This document shows, piece by piece, positions 37,005 to 50,787 of a stretch of DNA of 64,000 nucleotides (positions are counted from its first letter, which is position 1; every line of letters begins with the position of its first letter). The stretch covers positions 13,108,001 to 13,172,000 of the forward strand of contig NC_133026.1 in assembly GCF_048771995.1 (NCBI RefSeq), in the 5' to 3' direction. Made by a program: the position numbers and the translations under genes. The stretch is from Taeniopygia guttata. Lineage: Eukaryota > Chordata > Aves > Passeriformes > Estrildidae. The notes under the pieces were generated by a model. The model was not told the origin of the DNA, made no database searches, and saw only the letters and a list, made by a program, of their open reading frames with translations.

Positions 37005-38689
37005 AACATGCCAAAAAAGAAGTCTTGCCAAACAATTTGTAAATTATAGTAATTTCATTTACTATTTTTGGTCCAATGGTCTGTGTCATCACACTTAAAG
37101 CTTCTTCTTTTGCTACGGATATTATTGTCTTCATACTAATGGAACTTTAATAATTTTTTCTGTCACATTGTTTTCCTTTTGGAGACCAACCTAAAAGAAA
37201 CTATTTCACCTTGATCTTAGGAGAATATGCAGATTCACTCATTTAATATCTTGTAGCAGCAGCACCTTTTCTGTCATTTTTGAAATTTCTTCTTTTCTAT
37301 GTAGCATCTTCTGTGTTCCTGCATGTTTCCAATGGTATTCATACTTTCTTATAGTGCATAAATTCTTCTTTAAAATCCTTTACTCTGTAATTTTTTATAT
37401 TAAAAATACAGTAGATATTTCATTTTCCTTTGAGAGTCTGCTCTTTTTGGCAAACTGATGAATAAGAGCAAAAGGAATCATTAAGTGCTTAAACTGAGTC
37501 CCACATAACGCATTATGGGATTCACTGTGGTACTTATACTGAAGAAGGCTTTTTTACTACAAAATAGGTCTCATTATCCCCCCAGAAATTCAATGTTCTT
37601 TATTACAGGAGAAAGAACAATGTACACAGAAATTAACAGGAACTATCAAAGAACCAACAAAACAAATATAGAGAAAAAGTGCTTTTTTTCTAAAATGGAG
37701 ATGAGAGCCTTACCTTGTCAAAGCACTGTACTGTTTTGAGAAGCACAGGTCTCAGAGGGAGCAGAGCAGTTAATGATAGAGGTAAATCAAAACATATGAT
37801 TGTTTGCAAAATGTTTATTAGTATTATTAGATTTGAAGCCTACAAAAGCTGTTGTGATTATCTAATCTGACACTTGCATATCAAGGGAGAAGATCTAATT
37901 TCTGCAGCAACTCCACAGTGTCTGAATAAAAGCATTTATTAAAAAGACACATTTTCATAACTTAAAAATAACCCTAGTTATTGATAATATGTCAAAACTT
38001 AGACTCTATTAGCCTTTGTTTATTTCCTCTTTCTTTTAATATTTGTAGTTCATTTCTCATTTATATATAAATCTTTTAATTTTAGGGAAGTTTTTACATT
38101 TTACATTTTCCTTTCTTTGCATCACTGTGATCAGATCACTCCATTTTTATGATTGAATCTTACCTCCCTCATGAAAATACTGGTTGATGCAATAAAATAA
38201 TTTCTACCCCTTCTTTTGCACATGTAGGTCTCACAGACATTATGAGATGGAGGATCATTGTATTTTTTCCAATTCCATCATTCCTGTAATCTCCTTTATA
38301 AAGCTTAGATGCTCTAATGGGACTCAGAATTATGATTCAGTAACTCAGATGTTACTTGTTGTATTTGCACAATGCCATTCCCTGCTCCTGAACAGCTTTC
38401 TCCAGAGATTTTTATTTTTATGGTAGATTCAAGGTAAAATCAGTCAGGTCTTTAGACAAGTCTTGAAGACATTTCTTACCTTCCAGAGCATTGCCTGACA
38501 CACTACATACTTGACTGTGGTTTTCCTTTCCAGGTGTGGGATGTTTCATTTGGCAGTACCAAAAGTAATATTTTCAGTGTTTTTAGCCAAAAATTTACAC
38601 TGATCTGTGCTATTTATTTATACTATTAATAACTTCTCTAGTAGTTTTTGTGATATATATGTCTTACCAGCATTTTTATTCTACTTTAT
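37005..38689. other. No gene or named element seen
   Basis: AT-rich sequence with short chance open frames. It may include diverged continuation of the ancient antisense CR1 recognised just to the right, but I could not align it. Confidence 0.45.
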
Positions 38690-38820
38690 TTCATATTACT
38701 GATTAAAGTATTAAATAATATTTGGCCTAGAAATGCATCACAGGATGATGAATTCCCACACATAACACTTGGAGATCTATCAGTAAACCAGTTTTTTATT
38801 TAATTTAGAACAGTATATTA
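38690..38820 (-). mobile_element. CR1: Ancient CR1 LINE fragment (antisense)
   Basis: Read on the plus strand, TTAAATAATATTTGGCCTAG followed by AAATGCATCACAGGATGATGAATTCCCACAC and, further on, GTAAACCAGTTTTTTATTTAA follow the order of antisense amniote CR1/L3-type LINE sequence that I recall. In those elements a 'NNNTATTGGNCCNAGNACTGATCCCTGNGGNACCCCAC' block precedes 'CCAACCAGTTTTTNATCCA'. Identity is low and gapped, so this is an old copy within the reverse-transcriptase-coding part. Boundaries are rough. Confidence 0.45.
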
Positions 38821-41800
38821 TGATAATCATTCTTTTCTGCTTGACAATTTCCATACTTCTGTGTATTGTCTACATCATTTTTTCCTTCTTTTGTGGCTGG
38901 ACAAACCTATAAATAACTTCTGTTTGAAAGGCATGAGTCTAAAAATAGAGTGGAATGAAGCTGAATAGTCTAGGACACAATGCACATTGTTATTTTGCTA
39001 AACATGTGGGGAGGGGTAACATATATCTAACATGTATTTGAACATTTTCTCAAATCTTCTTTATTTAAAAGGAAAAGCTCTCAGAGCATGTGAAATATCC
39101 AGATGTCCAGTCTAAGATTACAGTTTGTGTCTAGTGTTTTCATAGTTATTTTACAGAAGATACCTATGAAGGAGAGAGATCCAGCCTAATTCACTGGTAG
39201 CTTTCTCTCTCTAGCCAGCATATTTGAGACTAAAAGAGTTTTCCAGGCTCCCATGCAAGGAGGGATGTGCACCTTCAGACCACTTTAGATAACCTAATTC
39301 AAATAACTTTAGAAAGAGACTGTGTTCTGAAGTCTCTCTGTAGAAGCCTGAATTATTAGTTGGTATTAAACAATTAATTGTTTGTAAAAGTTGAGATTAA
39401 TACAGATGTGGGCGCTTTGACAGGTGATTCCTGCTAGAGCCTTAAAACTGACACCTCCTCCTTCCACTGCTGCAAACAGAAAATCCATGGGTGCTCACAG
39501 TCTTCCACAAGATCTTCACTAAACATATGCGCAAGTGAGATACCTGCCTTAGACATATTATTTTTATCAAATATTGTTGTCATTTCAAATTCAACATGTC
39601 CTATTGCTCATTAAAATCTTACTAATTGCATCATTTATGCAATGACTTATATTCCAGATTAGCCTTATGCCTGTTTTGCCAAAGAGCAGTGACTTCTCTT
39701 TCATTGTCAAGCAATTGTCAGTCATGTCTGACTGCTTTTTGAAGGATTTTTTAAGTTCCTCAGTGCTGCAAGATTTGCAAGTAAGTAAAAGAAATTCAAC
39801 CTCCTCATTCTGACTCCTTTGGCACTCAAGGGTGCCAGTCCTTCTGATTTCAGAAAAATATTTAACTTCCACTGTGTAAGTTTTTGGTCTCCCTTATCTT
39901 CTAGCTCAATAGAAGGTATTTTCTTAATACTTTATCATAGGAATACATCATCCTGCTTTTCTTCAGGAACAGGTAAAAAAAAATATTTGTTGTACACTTG
40001 CTTTTCTATGTTGGGATTACTGTCCTTATCTCATGTCATACTGATACAGTTGTTGAACTGTTGTTTGTTCCTGATACACTTAAGAAGTTCTTTTCTGAAA
40101 TTCCGATTGGTTTTCTGCTTTTCCAACAATGGTTATTAATATTTATTAATATCAGCTTAAATGTCTTTTCATAACTTGTCCTAAAAAGTAAAATATTATG
40201 ATTTGTGCAATCCAAGTATCTTAACACACTTTTCCTTTCCTTTTGGCCATGAGTGAAGTGTACCAGAGCATTGCCTGTCTATTCACAGTACTGAATCAGA
40301 AGTTTGTGAATCTGTCTGTTTCTCTGAAAGCAGATTTTGCTGTTAAGCTGGAAGCACTGTCAGTCATCAGGGCTGCATCTCAGTTTGCCCCTTTTAGTTT
40401 AGGCCAGCTGCTTACTTGTCAATCAAAACCACTTGTTATGAATAGATATGATGCCTGCAGAGATTAACAAATTGAGACCCCATGATGCAATCCTGAGACA
40501 CAAGTGGAAGGATACAACATATGGAAGCCAGTTTCTGGTGAACCATAGTATCTCTGCCTACTCTGTCCAGATACTTGCAGGGCCCCAGACATGTCAAACT
40601 CCCCTCAGTGTGCCACATTGTCAAACAGAAAAATAAAAGTACTATGAGAAAGGCTATTCTCACATGTCTGTAACCATGCCGAAGCTAGATAAAGCCAAGA
40701 ATACAGAGCTTTACAGAAAATTTTGTTATTAAACTACAAAAGATTCTGGCATTCTTTATATTCTGTAGGACTACATTAGTCTGACTTCCATATTCCAAAG
40801 GCAGAAGCAATGTGTGTGTATTCTTATAAGACTGACTTATAAACAACTGCTAACCCTCACCTAAAAAGTTGCTTGTCCTGCTAACACCCTTACTCCCATG
40901 TAAAATCATGTGACATTTTGGAAACTTTCATAGGGAATCAAAGTGAGAGCAAGGAAAACCAGCTTGACCTCTGTTACCCAATTGTATGTCTCAGACCTTC
41001 CAGTGACCAGCACAGCAATTACAGGATTTTTATATCAGGTTGCCTATTCCATCTTGTGTATGCCTGCTCTGCATATATGTCTGCTGACAGGGTCTTTAAT
41101 TACATGATTTCATAACTTATTTTCCATTCAGTGGGTGAATCAGCAGTATAAATGAAGCAATATTTTCTTTTTCCTCTCAGCATTCATGGTGCAGTTTTAA
41201 GCCCCATTTACTGGGAATCATCCAAACCTTACCCAGAAGATAGAGACACTTATTATTTTATGAGTGTTTCTGTGGGCATGCCTGTGCCATACAGCCATGG
41301 GTGGTGTTAAGACTCCTTGGAGAGCACTGCCTGAGCCAGCTCTTGAACCACAAGCTGTGTTGCCACATCAGCAGGGTGCTGCAACTGAGCTAATAACCTT
41401 CCTTGGAGCCATTTGGCATGGACATTTCGACAATCTCTTGGCTAGCTGGAGCCATGGTGTAAATATGCCCAGTGATACTCATCGCCAGAACACCAAGATT
41501 TCAACTGCATAGGAGCAAACCCCTCTCATGCCTGTGTGGCTCCACTTCGCCATTTTTTAACTTCAGTTTTAGAAACACTGGCTTATGCATTTCCTCTTTC
41601 CTACAAATGAACCTAAAAGCACTTCTCTTCAGAAAACTGAAATTAATTTAGAAAGTCTAACTCACATCATTCTGAAGACCAAAGAGCAAGTTCAAAGCAT
41701 TTTCAGAATTGATCAAGCAAATTTTCAAGACATAATGCAACATTTTTTTCCCCTGTGAGTTGAGTTTATCTTTCCGAAATTTTAGTAACTTTATTTTCTT

Positions 41801-42537
41801 TCTTAAGGAAGTTGAGGTTCTGAGGACTGTGTAGATTGGTTCTAATTTGATTTATCACTACTCTATAGCTTTTAAGGAACCCATATAGGCATACATGAGG
41901 GCATCAATTATTAGAGAGAATGTCTGCATTTTAGAATTTATATTTATAGGTCAGATAAAATGTGAAAGATAGACTATGCCCATTCCACTACCAAAACACA
42001 TTCAAGCTTTTCTATAAGAGACACAAATTAGTCATGAGCCAGCAGGTTTGAGAAACACAAAGAGGTAAATTACAAAGCAATGTGCAGGGATTTAGCTGCA
42101 TGACTCCTATTAACATCAATGGGATTTAACTGTGCGACTCCCTGTGCACCACTTTGCAAATTTACCCTAAATTGACTAGCGTGGTAATTCCTAGACAGCA
42201 TGCAGTGGGGAAGTGACTGCTTCTGTAAACACAAGGGACTGTTGATTCTCAAATGTCTCCATGCTGCACTCAACAAAGAACAGGCATTCAAAGAAACATT
42301 TTATTCCCTGCATCACAGGAGGACACAAAATAAAGACACAAGCTCAGAACTCCATAGGGGACTCCAGCTCCAGAAATGTCATTTAGGGAAAACAAAACTC
42401 TCTTAATGGTTTCTGATACTGTCAGATTCCTAACCTTCTGAGCCAAAAAAAAATAGGATCCTTTAGTATCACATAGGTACTGAAGCACCAAAAGAGAGTG
42501 ATTTCTTAGTTCCTGTACTAAAATTACCTGAGAAAAC
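38821..42537. other. No gene seen
   Basis: AT-rich sequence. Open frames at 39591-39872 (minus), 39819-40139 (plus) and 40243-40467 (plus) have no recognised motif and no matched splice signals. A tandem 10-mer TTATTAATAT x2 lies at 40133-40152. No named repeat. Confidence 0.45.
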
Positions 42538-42605
42538 AGAATCATAGACTCATAAAATTATTTGGGTTGGAAGGGACCTTAAAGATCATAGAGTTCATTC
42601 CAGTA
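42538..42605 (-). mobile_element. CR1: Short CR1 LINE 3' end (antisense)
   Basis: The plus strand reads AGAATCATAGACTCATAAAATTATTTGGGTTGGAAGGGACCTTAAAGATCATAGAGTTC. This is the reverse complement of the avian CR1 terminus (GATGATCTTTAAGGTCCCTTCCAACCCAAA..ATTCTATGATTC). The conserved core is nearly intact. Only about 65 bp survive before similarity fades in TTCCAGTATTCTC, so it is a severely 5'-truncated copy. Confidence 0.9.
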
Positions 42606-44457
42606 TTCTCTTCAATACTATTCCTCCTGAAAAATTGATCACAAAGAGGTTTTTTTGCTTTCTGCTGGAAAAGCTTTATTCATTTTCTTCCCTCTGTTCT
42701 CGTACATCTTCTCTTATTCTTACATTATTATGTAGCTAAAGGTTTCATTATTAGGTACTTAAATCTAGCTCACCTTTTATTACCTTTGCATATGAGCTGA
42801 AACATATTCCTGGCTGAATAAAAGAGTACAGGCCTCTTTTGCATTGTGTATTTGCCAAAGCAGAGCACACAATTTCAATAAAGGCAAGAAACACAATATG
42901 TGGGATAGCAGAATATTAGCATGCAGGTGGTTTGTGATTTGAGGGGGATGGAGATAGTGGAAAATTTTGAAAAAATGTTAAAAGTCAGAAATAGAAATAA
43001 TGTACTTTTCTTCTGAGAAATTATTTTTAGATTTTCAGAGCTACCTGTAGTTTTCTGTCCTATAAAACCAAACCACTGCTCCTCAATAAGTATCAATCTG
43101 ACAAAAGTAAATTTGGAGATAGTACTGCTCCCTGGAAAGGCAGTATAATGTTGTAAACCTGTTGTATAAATATAGCAGCAAAGTAAAGAGGAGCAAAGCA
43201 AAGCTCTTCTGATTGCATTGCTCTCTCTGGCGAGCTATTGTTATATTGCTGTTTATATTATGCCAGTTTCCAAGAGTCAGTAAGAATCTGGCATATCTCT
43301 TGGGTGCAAAATTAAGACAAGTGAAGCCTAAAACCCCAAAAGAAGGGGCTAGAATGGTGTGATAAACATACAGATGTAAAAAGCCACAGACACTCAGACA
43401 CACACAGGCCACATCTAAGCATGCATGTATAACGACTAGCTGTTGCACTCTATTGTACAATCAACTGATTTTGCATCAGAGAGCCCAAACTTCCCCTTAT
43501 AATAGATGTAGTAGTTCTTCAATATTCTCAGAGTTAAAATATGGAGTTCGGGTCTACAGGAATGAATGAAAAGAGTGGATACAGGACAGTCCTATATGGC
43601 ATCAGCTTCCTTCCATACTCTTCATTCAGTGGTTTTTTTGAGCCTGGGGGAAGATCAGCAGGTATCTATTTCCATCCTGTATTATCTAAGGATTCTCATT
43701 TTCATCTTCCCATTTGAGGAGTAAGTAATACTTCTGTATCACTTAGCTCCTCTATTAGCACTGAATCTCCTGAGCCCCTTTAAAGTGGATTCTCAGATTA
43801 AAATCAGCTATCCTCACAGTCTCTTCATTCAAAATGCCCTGAAAAGCACTGAGAGAGAACTGTATGTTGGATAATTATCCTGATAACTCAGCACAGTGAA
43901 AGGATACACACATCTCTTTCATTTCTATGTCGTTCTAAGGGGTTAGCAGTTCAGATCTGCTCACTCTGGCTCAGAAACTAAAAGCAAACCTATCCCCAAC
44001 TTGCTTTTTTTCAAACATACTAAAAAAAAATCAGTGTATTTTTAGTGTAGCATCTGTGAGAAAAAAAAAACAACATGTGGAAACAAAAATAATTCACCCC
44101 CACTCAAAGTATTACATCTGTTGAAAAAATGCTCCTTTTTATCCAAGAATATTCCTTCCCCAGTGAAAATATTCAAGCTGTTGCTGGATTGACCAGTAAA
44201 ACCCTCCACAGTCACTTCTGCTGGTGAATTGGTACAGATGCACACATCCTCAACATCCCTTACAGTTCTGAACTTCATGGTGTTAGAATGAATATTGTGG
44301 ATATTAAGACACTCTCAAGGTTTTATATTTCAGCAAGCCTATCTACTGCCCTTCATCTGGCCCCCAGTCAAAAACCAAATTCATTGTTATCATCTTTTTA
44401 CTTAGAGCCTCCTTCCTGGCTTCATGGAGTTACAGAAGATATTCTGATGTATTTCCC

Positions 44458-44471
44458 TTTTTTTTTTTTTT
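44458..44471. repeat. T14 homopolymer
   Basis: Fourteen T after TTTCCC. Simple sequence. Confidence 0.9.
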
Positions 44472-44506
44472 GTCTTCATACAAAGAACAATTAGCAGGAA
44501 AAACCT

Positions 44507-44540
44507 GAAAACCTAAGGTTTTCAACCATAAGGTTGAAAA
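44507..44540. repeat. Two overlapping hairpins
   Basis: GAAAACC-TAA-GGTTTTC (44507-44523) and TTTTCAACC-ATAA-GGTTGAAAA (44519-44540) are both perfect inverted repeats. They share the TTTTC bases, so only one can form fully at a time. Confidence 0.85.
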
Positions 44541-44646
44541 ACAAAAATATAAAAATCACATACAGAGTATGTAGAAAACCCTATGAAAGCAGCATCGATT
44601 GGAATATCTTGTGTTAAACTGTCTGCAACCAAGAGGACTCCTGAAT

Positions 44647-44666
44647 TTCAGCTGTGTTCAGCTGTG
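44647..44666. repeat. TTCAGCTGTG tandem pair
   Basis: The 10-mer TTCAGCTGTG occurs twice head to tail. Each copy contains the E-box CAGCTG. Confidence 0.85.
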
Positions 44667-44784
44667 TAACTGATGAACAAAGTCTACACTCATTTCAAAT
44701 GTCCCCTCTCTCCTTCCATGTGTAAGAAATACTTCCAGCTAAACCTAGTCACAGAAGAATGTCACACACAAAAATCTACTGTAC

Positions 44785-44964
44785 CATCAGACTGATGCTT
44801 TGTTTCATGTGGTGGAGAATTCATGCTGGCTGCCCTGGAGTGGGGGACAGATAATGAATACTTTCTCTCTACTTGATCAGCAACAAGAATAAGAGAAACA
44901 GGCTCCCTGCCAGTTTCTTCTTCTTTATTTCCTCCCTCCTTCCCCATTTTCTCCTTGCTGTCTA
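44785..44964 (-). CDS. Candidate minus-strand exon (180 bp), product unknown
   Basis: On the minus strand a pyrimidine-rich CTCAATTCCTTTTGACAG precedes an open frame that begins with the last two bases of a split codon. The frame runs through a Lys/Glu/Gly-rich segment (..SKEKMGKEGGNKEEETGRE..) and ends at CTGATG|GTACAG. The acceptor is good. The donor is weak, lacking the +5 G. Start and end phases (one base supplied by the previous exon, one base left over) fit directly after the exon-like block at 50788-50897. Composition is only mildly protein-like, so this is the weakest of the three minus-strand candidates. Confidence 0.15.
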
Positions 44965-47900
44965 CTGTCAAAAGGAATTGAGCAATTTCCAAAAAACAAT
45001 CTCAGCAGTGTCCAGCAGGAGCTGAGCTCAAGCATGGGCAAGAGCCTGAGCCCCCAAGGACACGCTGATTTGCAGCCCTGCTGCAGCAGAAAATGCTGGG
45101 CACCTCACCTGGATCAGCAGCAGACTGCCCAGCCACTTGGTAGCTGCCTTGAAACGTGGTGGTACAACAACCTTGAGACTCACAGAAATAGAAACTCAGT
45201 AAAAGTCATTAACTGTTCAGTGGGCTGATATTAGCACTGAGATACATTCTGAATCACTGTACCTAGATGCCCAGATCAAAGGTTTATTTCTCAGTCAAAG
45301 CTATTGGCACCTAGAAACAACAAATACTTTCTAAATATAATTTAGAAAGCAGGACTGAATGTCTGTATCCAGCCAGAACACATGTATCTTACATAAACCC
45401 ATTCTTGGACTATTTATCTTTAAATTTGTGAATTCTTCACATTAATTCTTCTGGTTTCAAAGTGAAGAGTTTAGTCAGTTATAAAACTATGGTACTGTTT
45501 TATTTCTCTCTAGTAAGGCTAACACAACGTATTGTACACCACGTGTGGCAATTGTTTTGAGACATAGTGACTTGTTGAATAGAAATTCAAGTAAAATATT
45601 TTAAATTCACCAATGGATAAATTTCAGATAAGAACAAGAATTAAGAAACAAGTGTCACTATTGTCAATAGATTCACATCTTCCGCCATGGTTCTACGTAT
45701 ACTTTTGTTATAGCTGTGCTGATCCCTCAGCAAGGATTTAGAAAATCTCTTTCTTTTCTGTTCCTGGAGGTTTTCAGTAGTATAGTGAAAACTCCAAAAC
45801 AAGGACTTCTGTATCTACTTTGTAAAAACTTATTTGGCAAGCATCTTTCAGTAGCAGGAAATAACTGTTAACTGATAGCAGATAATCAAAATGTCTAGTG
45901 TTCTGGTCACAGAAATTACTATGGTATTCATCAGGTAGGAGAAAAAGAACTCATTTGTGTTGGTAACTCTGCCAAAAAGAGTTGATACTGTAAAGTCTGA
46001 TGGAGCACACACTGTATGCATACCTTTTATTTTCCTGGAAAAGTTACAATCAGATAAAATATATTCATTGGCTTTAAAGCTCACAGAAAGCTATCCAAGA
46101 CATTCATTGTAAATCTATCATTCAGTGATGTCTGCTGTATTTTACTGACTCTTTGATTTTCATTTCTAAATACAGCTTCAGGTGGAGACATTTTGGCTGG
46201 CGTTACTGTGATAACATTTATAGGCTTCTTGCACCATTTTTGACTGCCTAACAAAATAATTTATTATTTACCTTCAGGAAGTTACAACACAGAGAACAAA
46301 CTTGTAGGTTACAATCCATTAAAGCTTTGTACAGGCATTTTGATTTCTCAAAATCACAGGCTGAGTATCCAAAGCAAGAAAAAAAAGACAACAACCTAGC
46401 TGCTTGAAACCAGAGAACTTTTATTATTTGAGTGAGGTTGAAATTTCCAGCACTGACATCACCGATCTCTCTTCATGTATTTCAATCCAAAAAAATAGCA
46501 AAAAGGGTGTGGTAGGAGAATAAACCAGAAAGGAAGTTGTCCAATAGACACCCATGGTAATAAAATGATAAATAATAATGCTCTAAGCATGTTGACAGAT
46601 ACTTGTAATATTCAGTGCCCTGTATGCTACCTTCAGCATAAAAATGGGTCAAAGGCTATGAGGCATACTGTATTGGTATCCAAGTGTTTATGTCCTGTGC
46701 TACTGATGGAACTTTTGAGCTGCCTCCACTGCTTGGAGACAAGCTTTGACAGATGCAAGCCACAGCTGTACACAGAAGTGCTGCTGCTGAGCTGGGGATT
46801 TTTTTCTAACACAGATTCTGCCAGCTTCAAAAAAACAAGGTTCATTTATGGGGAAAGCAAGCCATCTGTGCTGTTTACCATACAGCATTGGTAAAATTTC
46901 CTTCCATCAGCTGCCTCAGTACTCTACAAGTCACAAACTGGTCTCCAGAAAAACTAACTTCCTCGCCAGGGCTACATCTCCAAGATTTATCAGAGAACAG
47001 AGAACTGTCATATTTTGCCATTGTTAATTTATGACTCTCCTAGGTATTTTGTAGCAATTCTTCCATCTCCCATTTGCCTAATTTAGCACTCCTGACTTAA
47101 GCAAATGTTCAGTTCTATTCCCTGTAAAGTTATGCCCGAGAAAAGAAGCCTGAATAGGTCCCAGAAGGGGAAAAGCACCCAGTAATAAGGTAAATTTCAC
47201 TATAGATAGAAAGGCTACATTCCTTCCACACTAAATCAGCTGAAAACTACTGCAATATGCATTGTACTTGAGGGGATATCATGTTTGAACTTGAAAAGTG
47301 GCCTGACAGTGGTCAGAAATATGTTTTGAGACATCAGCTTTATGAAGCAACAGAAATTATGTGAAATTACAGCTGGAAGTGTACAGCAGATTAGAATGCC
47401 CTTGAACTTGGCTAGCTTCTGAAATACTTATTCATTCAAAAAAACCTTATAAGGTTTTACTGCTCCTGAACTATTATAAAACATATAGTTTGAAAAGTCT
47501 TCAATTAGGGGAAATTTAAATTAGGCAATGGGCTTTTGCATTTCAAGAAGTTTTATCTTCTAGTGGTGCTTCTGGTCTCCCATATGAATAAATCCTCAAC
47601 ATATTTATATCTAAGAGAAAAGATAATAGTAAAGTTTCAAAATCCTAAGTTCATTTTTAGTCAACACTTTTCAAAGCACATTTTTACTAGGACACAATTT
47701 AAAAAATAATTCAAAAGAAGTGCAAGGAAAATTAGTTGTATTTTAATTTACTTAGTTCTTCTTTTTCAAGACGGCTATAGTGTAGATAAAAGTTATGGAT
47801 TTATTTTCTAATTATAAGATTGAAGACAGAAATTTTGTCAATTCTGCAGATATATTGAAAAGTTTAAGTAAACAGAATTTCAGTAAAATAGTCACTGTTT

Positions 47901-50787
47901 AGTTTATCCTTATATCTCAACAGGATACAATCAGACAACAAATAAAATCTCTGCCAAAAAAATACATAAAAGCCATAACGTCATATTTCAGATCCTACCG
48001 TGTTCTTTGCCCGAAGTGGTTCCTGCCATAGTCTAACATCAGCAGTTGGCACAGGCTGTAACACTCTGCAGTGGGTTATTTTAAACAATTTTGAATGAAA
48101 AGACAGCACTCTCAGACTCCCTGACTCTGAGTGATTACTTTTGGGCTCAGGTTAAAGCTGTCTGGTTCTATAATAACTACCAAAAGTTTACAAAGGGCTA
48201 GAAAATTAGCACAGGTTTTGTACCATTAACTCTATCTCAGGATATGAGTAAGATGGTAATATCAAGGCAAAGTAAAGTTGGGTAAGATGGATCATGCAGA
48301 AGAAAAAGTCCTGAAGGAACTAAGACAAATCAATATTTAAGCAAAAGTTTAAAATTTGTTGTCATCTAAATCAAATCCTTTGAGCAAAAGACTCACCAGA
48401 ACATTGATATAAAGTCAAAGCAAGTTTAGAAGATCATAGCATATTCCAGTATTAGTCCTTTATACACTGAGAGATCAAATGAGGAAAGCTCTAAAGTGCC
48501 CCTTAAAAAATAACATAGGGAAAGCCTATAAAGCTTCTATTTCCACACATACAGCCAGAGTTGGTTGCAGTGTTACAAATATAAGAGAAATACTTGGTTT
48601 GGGTTTTACTGGGTTGTGAGTCTTTTTTCCCAAATACAAATGGTAGGTGACTGCAGAACTGGCTAGCAGGTGAGAGATGTGGACTTTTTCCACGTACTCA
48701 CTCAGTTTGTACTTTTATTTACCTGCTTTTCCAGTATATTTACCCCGAAGCCTTTTGCAGCAGCATTTTTATTCTTACATAAACTGAGAAAAGTGACAGA
48801 TGTCCATTCAAGCTTTCTTCAAGACTTTATCTCTTTTCCTTGTCTTCCTTAATTTAAAATATATATTTATCATGAGACAAGTTAAAGAAGGTGCATCACA
48901 GCTCATGCAACAGGTTTGAGCTTCATGGCAAATGCTTTTTATCATAGCATTGAAGGCACTTATGGGTTAAGGAAGTAATTTATGTCTCTGTTGGACCCCA
49001 TGGTAGACATCCCTTAAAGAACAAGGCAGATGACCACCAATCCAACTATTTATGACAGATCCTAACTATTCCAGAAAAGAAAATAAAATAAGAAATCTCT
49101 TCCTTCAGAAACTGCTCCCATTTAAAAAAAAAAAAAAAAAAAAAAGCTATTGTCTTCAGACAGGAACAAAGATTTAGCCTAAGATAGTCAAAATGCTGTC
49201 TGTTTCCCTTACAAGGAGCAGGGATTGTTCAAAACCACCTACATGTCTACAGTCACTATCTACATAGTATCAAATGATGCAACATTAATTTTTTACAAGT
49301 TCTTTTCTCAGGGAACCAAGAAGTCTGACTCAGTAAATTGCTATTCAATTAAATCAGACAAAATCACAATCCCTGTGTGTTAAAGGACAGCTGGCTACAA
49401 TCTTCTCTATATCTTGCCCTTCCTTGCAATTTCCACTGTCGCCCTTTTCATTCTTCTAAAAGAACTGATGAGAACGAAGCCCCACCTAAATTCTTATTTT
49501 TGCATGCTTATCTTGTCTAAGGAACAGGTTTAAAGCAAACTTTCCACATCATCAAGGTTTCAATCCTGCCAATGTTTCTGAGGATGGACATTGCAACAGG
49601 AGGGCAGAGACTGAGTTGGCTGCAAGCCCCCCCTGCCTGGCTGGGGAGGGGCAGAAATGTTAAGCTAACATATGACCTGCAGTGATGAACAGGAATACAT
49701 GGCTTAAACATAGCTCAGTCAGTCAAGTACACAGACACTTGGGATTGCAGGATTTATTCAGCTAGACTCAGAATCCTGGTCTTGTCCAAAAATACCCAAA
49801 TATCAATCCACTAAAAACAGACTGGTAAATAGCACCAGAAAATTATCTCCGTGTGTGAGACAAAATTGTAGAATTTTTGAGGCATTCAGACAAGTTATTT
49901 TTTAAAACAGAAATATTATTATTACCTTTCAAAACATACAAATCTTTCCTTTCTTAGGGGATCTAACACCTTTCAATCATATAACCATTTTAAACAATGC
50001 TTCCAGGAACTCTTGGAGATCCACAATACCAGGTCCACCTGTCCTCTGGCATTACAATTACAAACAATTACAAGGTTGCCTGAGTTTGGATCCTCTGCTT
50101 TTTATCCCAAACCAGCAGTACTCCTGCGGCTCCTTGTAATTATCTTCTATCAATAGCAAGGAGGTGAAGACAGGAAGTATCCAAACAGCAAGACCATAAG
50201 GGGTCTTGTTTAGAATCACTAAATAAATATTTTGTGATTCTAATGTGCAAGTCTTGAACACACAACAAACTTGTATCTCTTGCTTGTCATGACTGACCCT
50301 ATGTGCATTCTTAAAACAGAAAAACTAATGTTTACATTAGGTCCCAGCATAATATACTCAACTAAATCATGTGACATATGCTGAAATTTTTGACTGTGCA
50401 GACTGTTTAGGCAGCAGCATCCTCACCTGATATAATAGAGTTAGTATAAACCTTAAAACCTTTAGTCTGGATCATGTTCTGAAGAAAGCTGTTCTCTTAC
50501 AGTATTTAATGCTGTACACACTATATGCTTTGCACTGACATATTCAACAATGGCAATTGGGTTTCTAATTTCCCAGAATTCATTAAGCCAAAGCATGGAA
50601 TAATATCCTGTATGTAGCAAAGTGCAGCAGACTCTCACTCACTTTAGTAGATAAGTGACCAAATAACTTCATTTTAAGTCTGCTCCAAAGCCATCTTAAA
50701 ATACACTGATTTGCTGTGGTATGGCAGGTGATGGTTTTTGCACTGATGAACATGAGCTAGTGCTATTTCTGTGTTCCTGTCTCTCAC
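44965..50787. other. Gene-free stretch (possible intron)
   Basis: AT-rich DNA with an A22 run at 49124-49145. A GC-richer patch at about 45000-45180 abuts the exon-like block at 44785-44964. No named element recognised. If the flanking minus-strand blocks are exons, this is a 5.8-kb intron. Confidence 0.4.
49124..49145. repeat. A22 homopolymer
   Basis: Twenty-two A between CATTT and GCTATTG. Likely length-variable; no element body is attached. Confidence 0.95.

Larger units (their letters stand above)
42606..44784. other. No gene seen
   Basis: AT-rich sequence with A10 (44061-44070) and T14 (44458-44471) runs and a pair of overlapping hairpins at 44507-44540. The 125-codon minus frame at 43083-43460 has no recognisable domain. 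Confidence 0.45.

Noticed and set aside
40436..40663. Minus-strand frame resembling a signal peptide plus Cys-rich secreted peptide
   Set aside because: The apparent start is GTG, not ATG, there is no upstream acceptor or promoter feature, and a hydrophobic run is expected from a T-rich stretch read in this frame.
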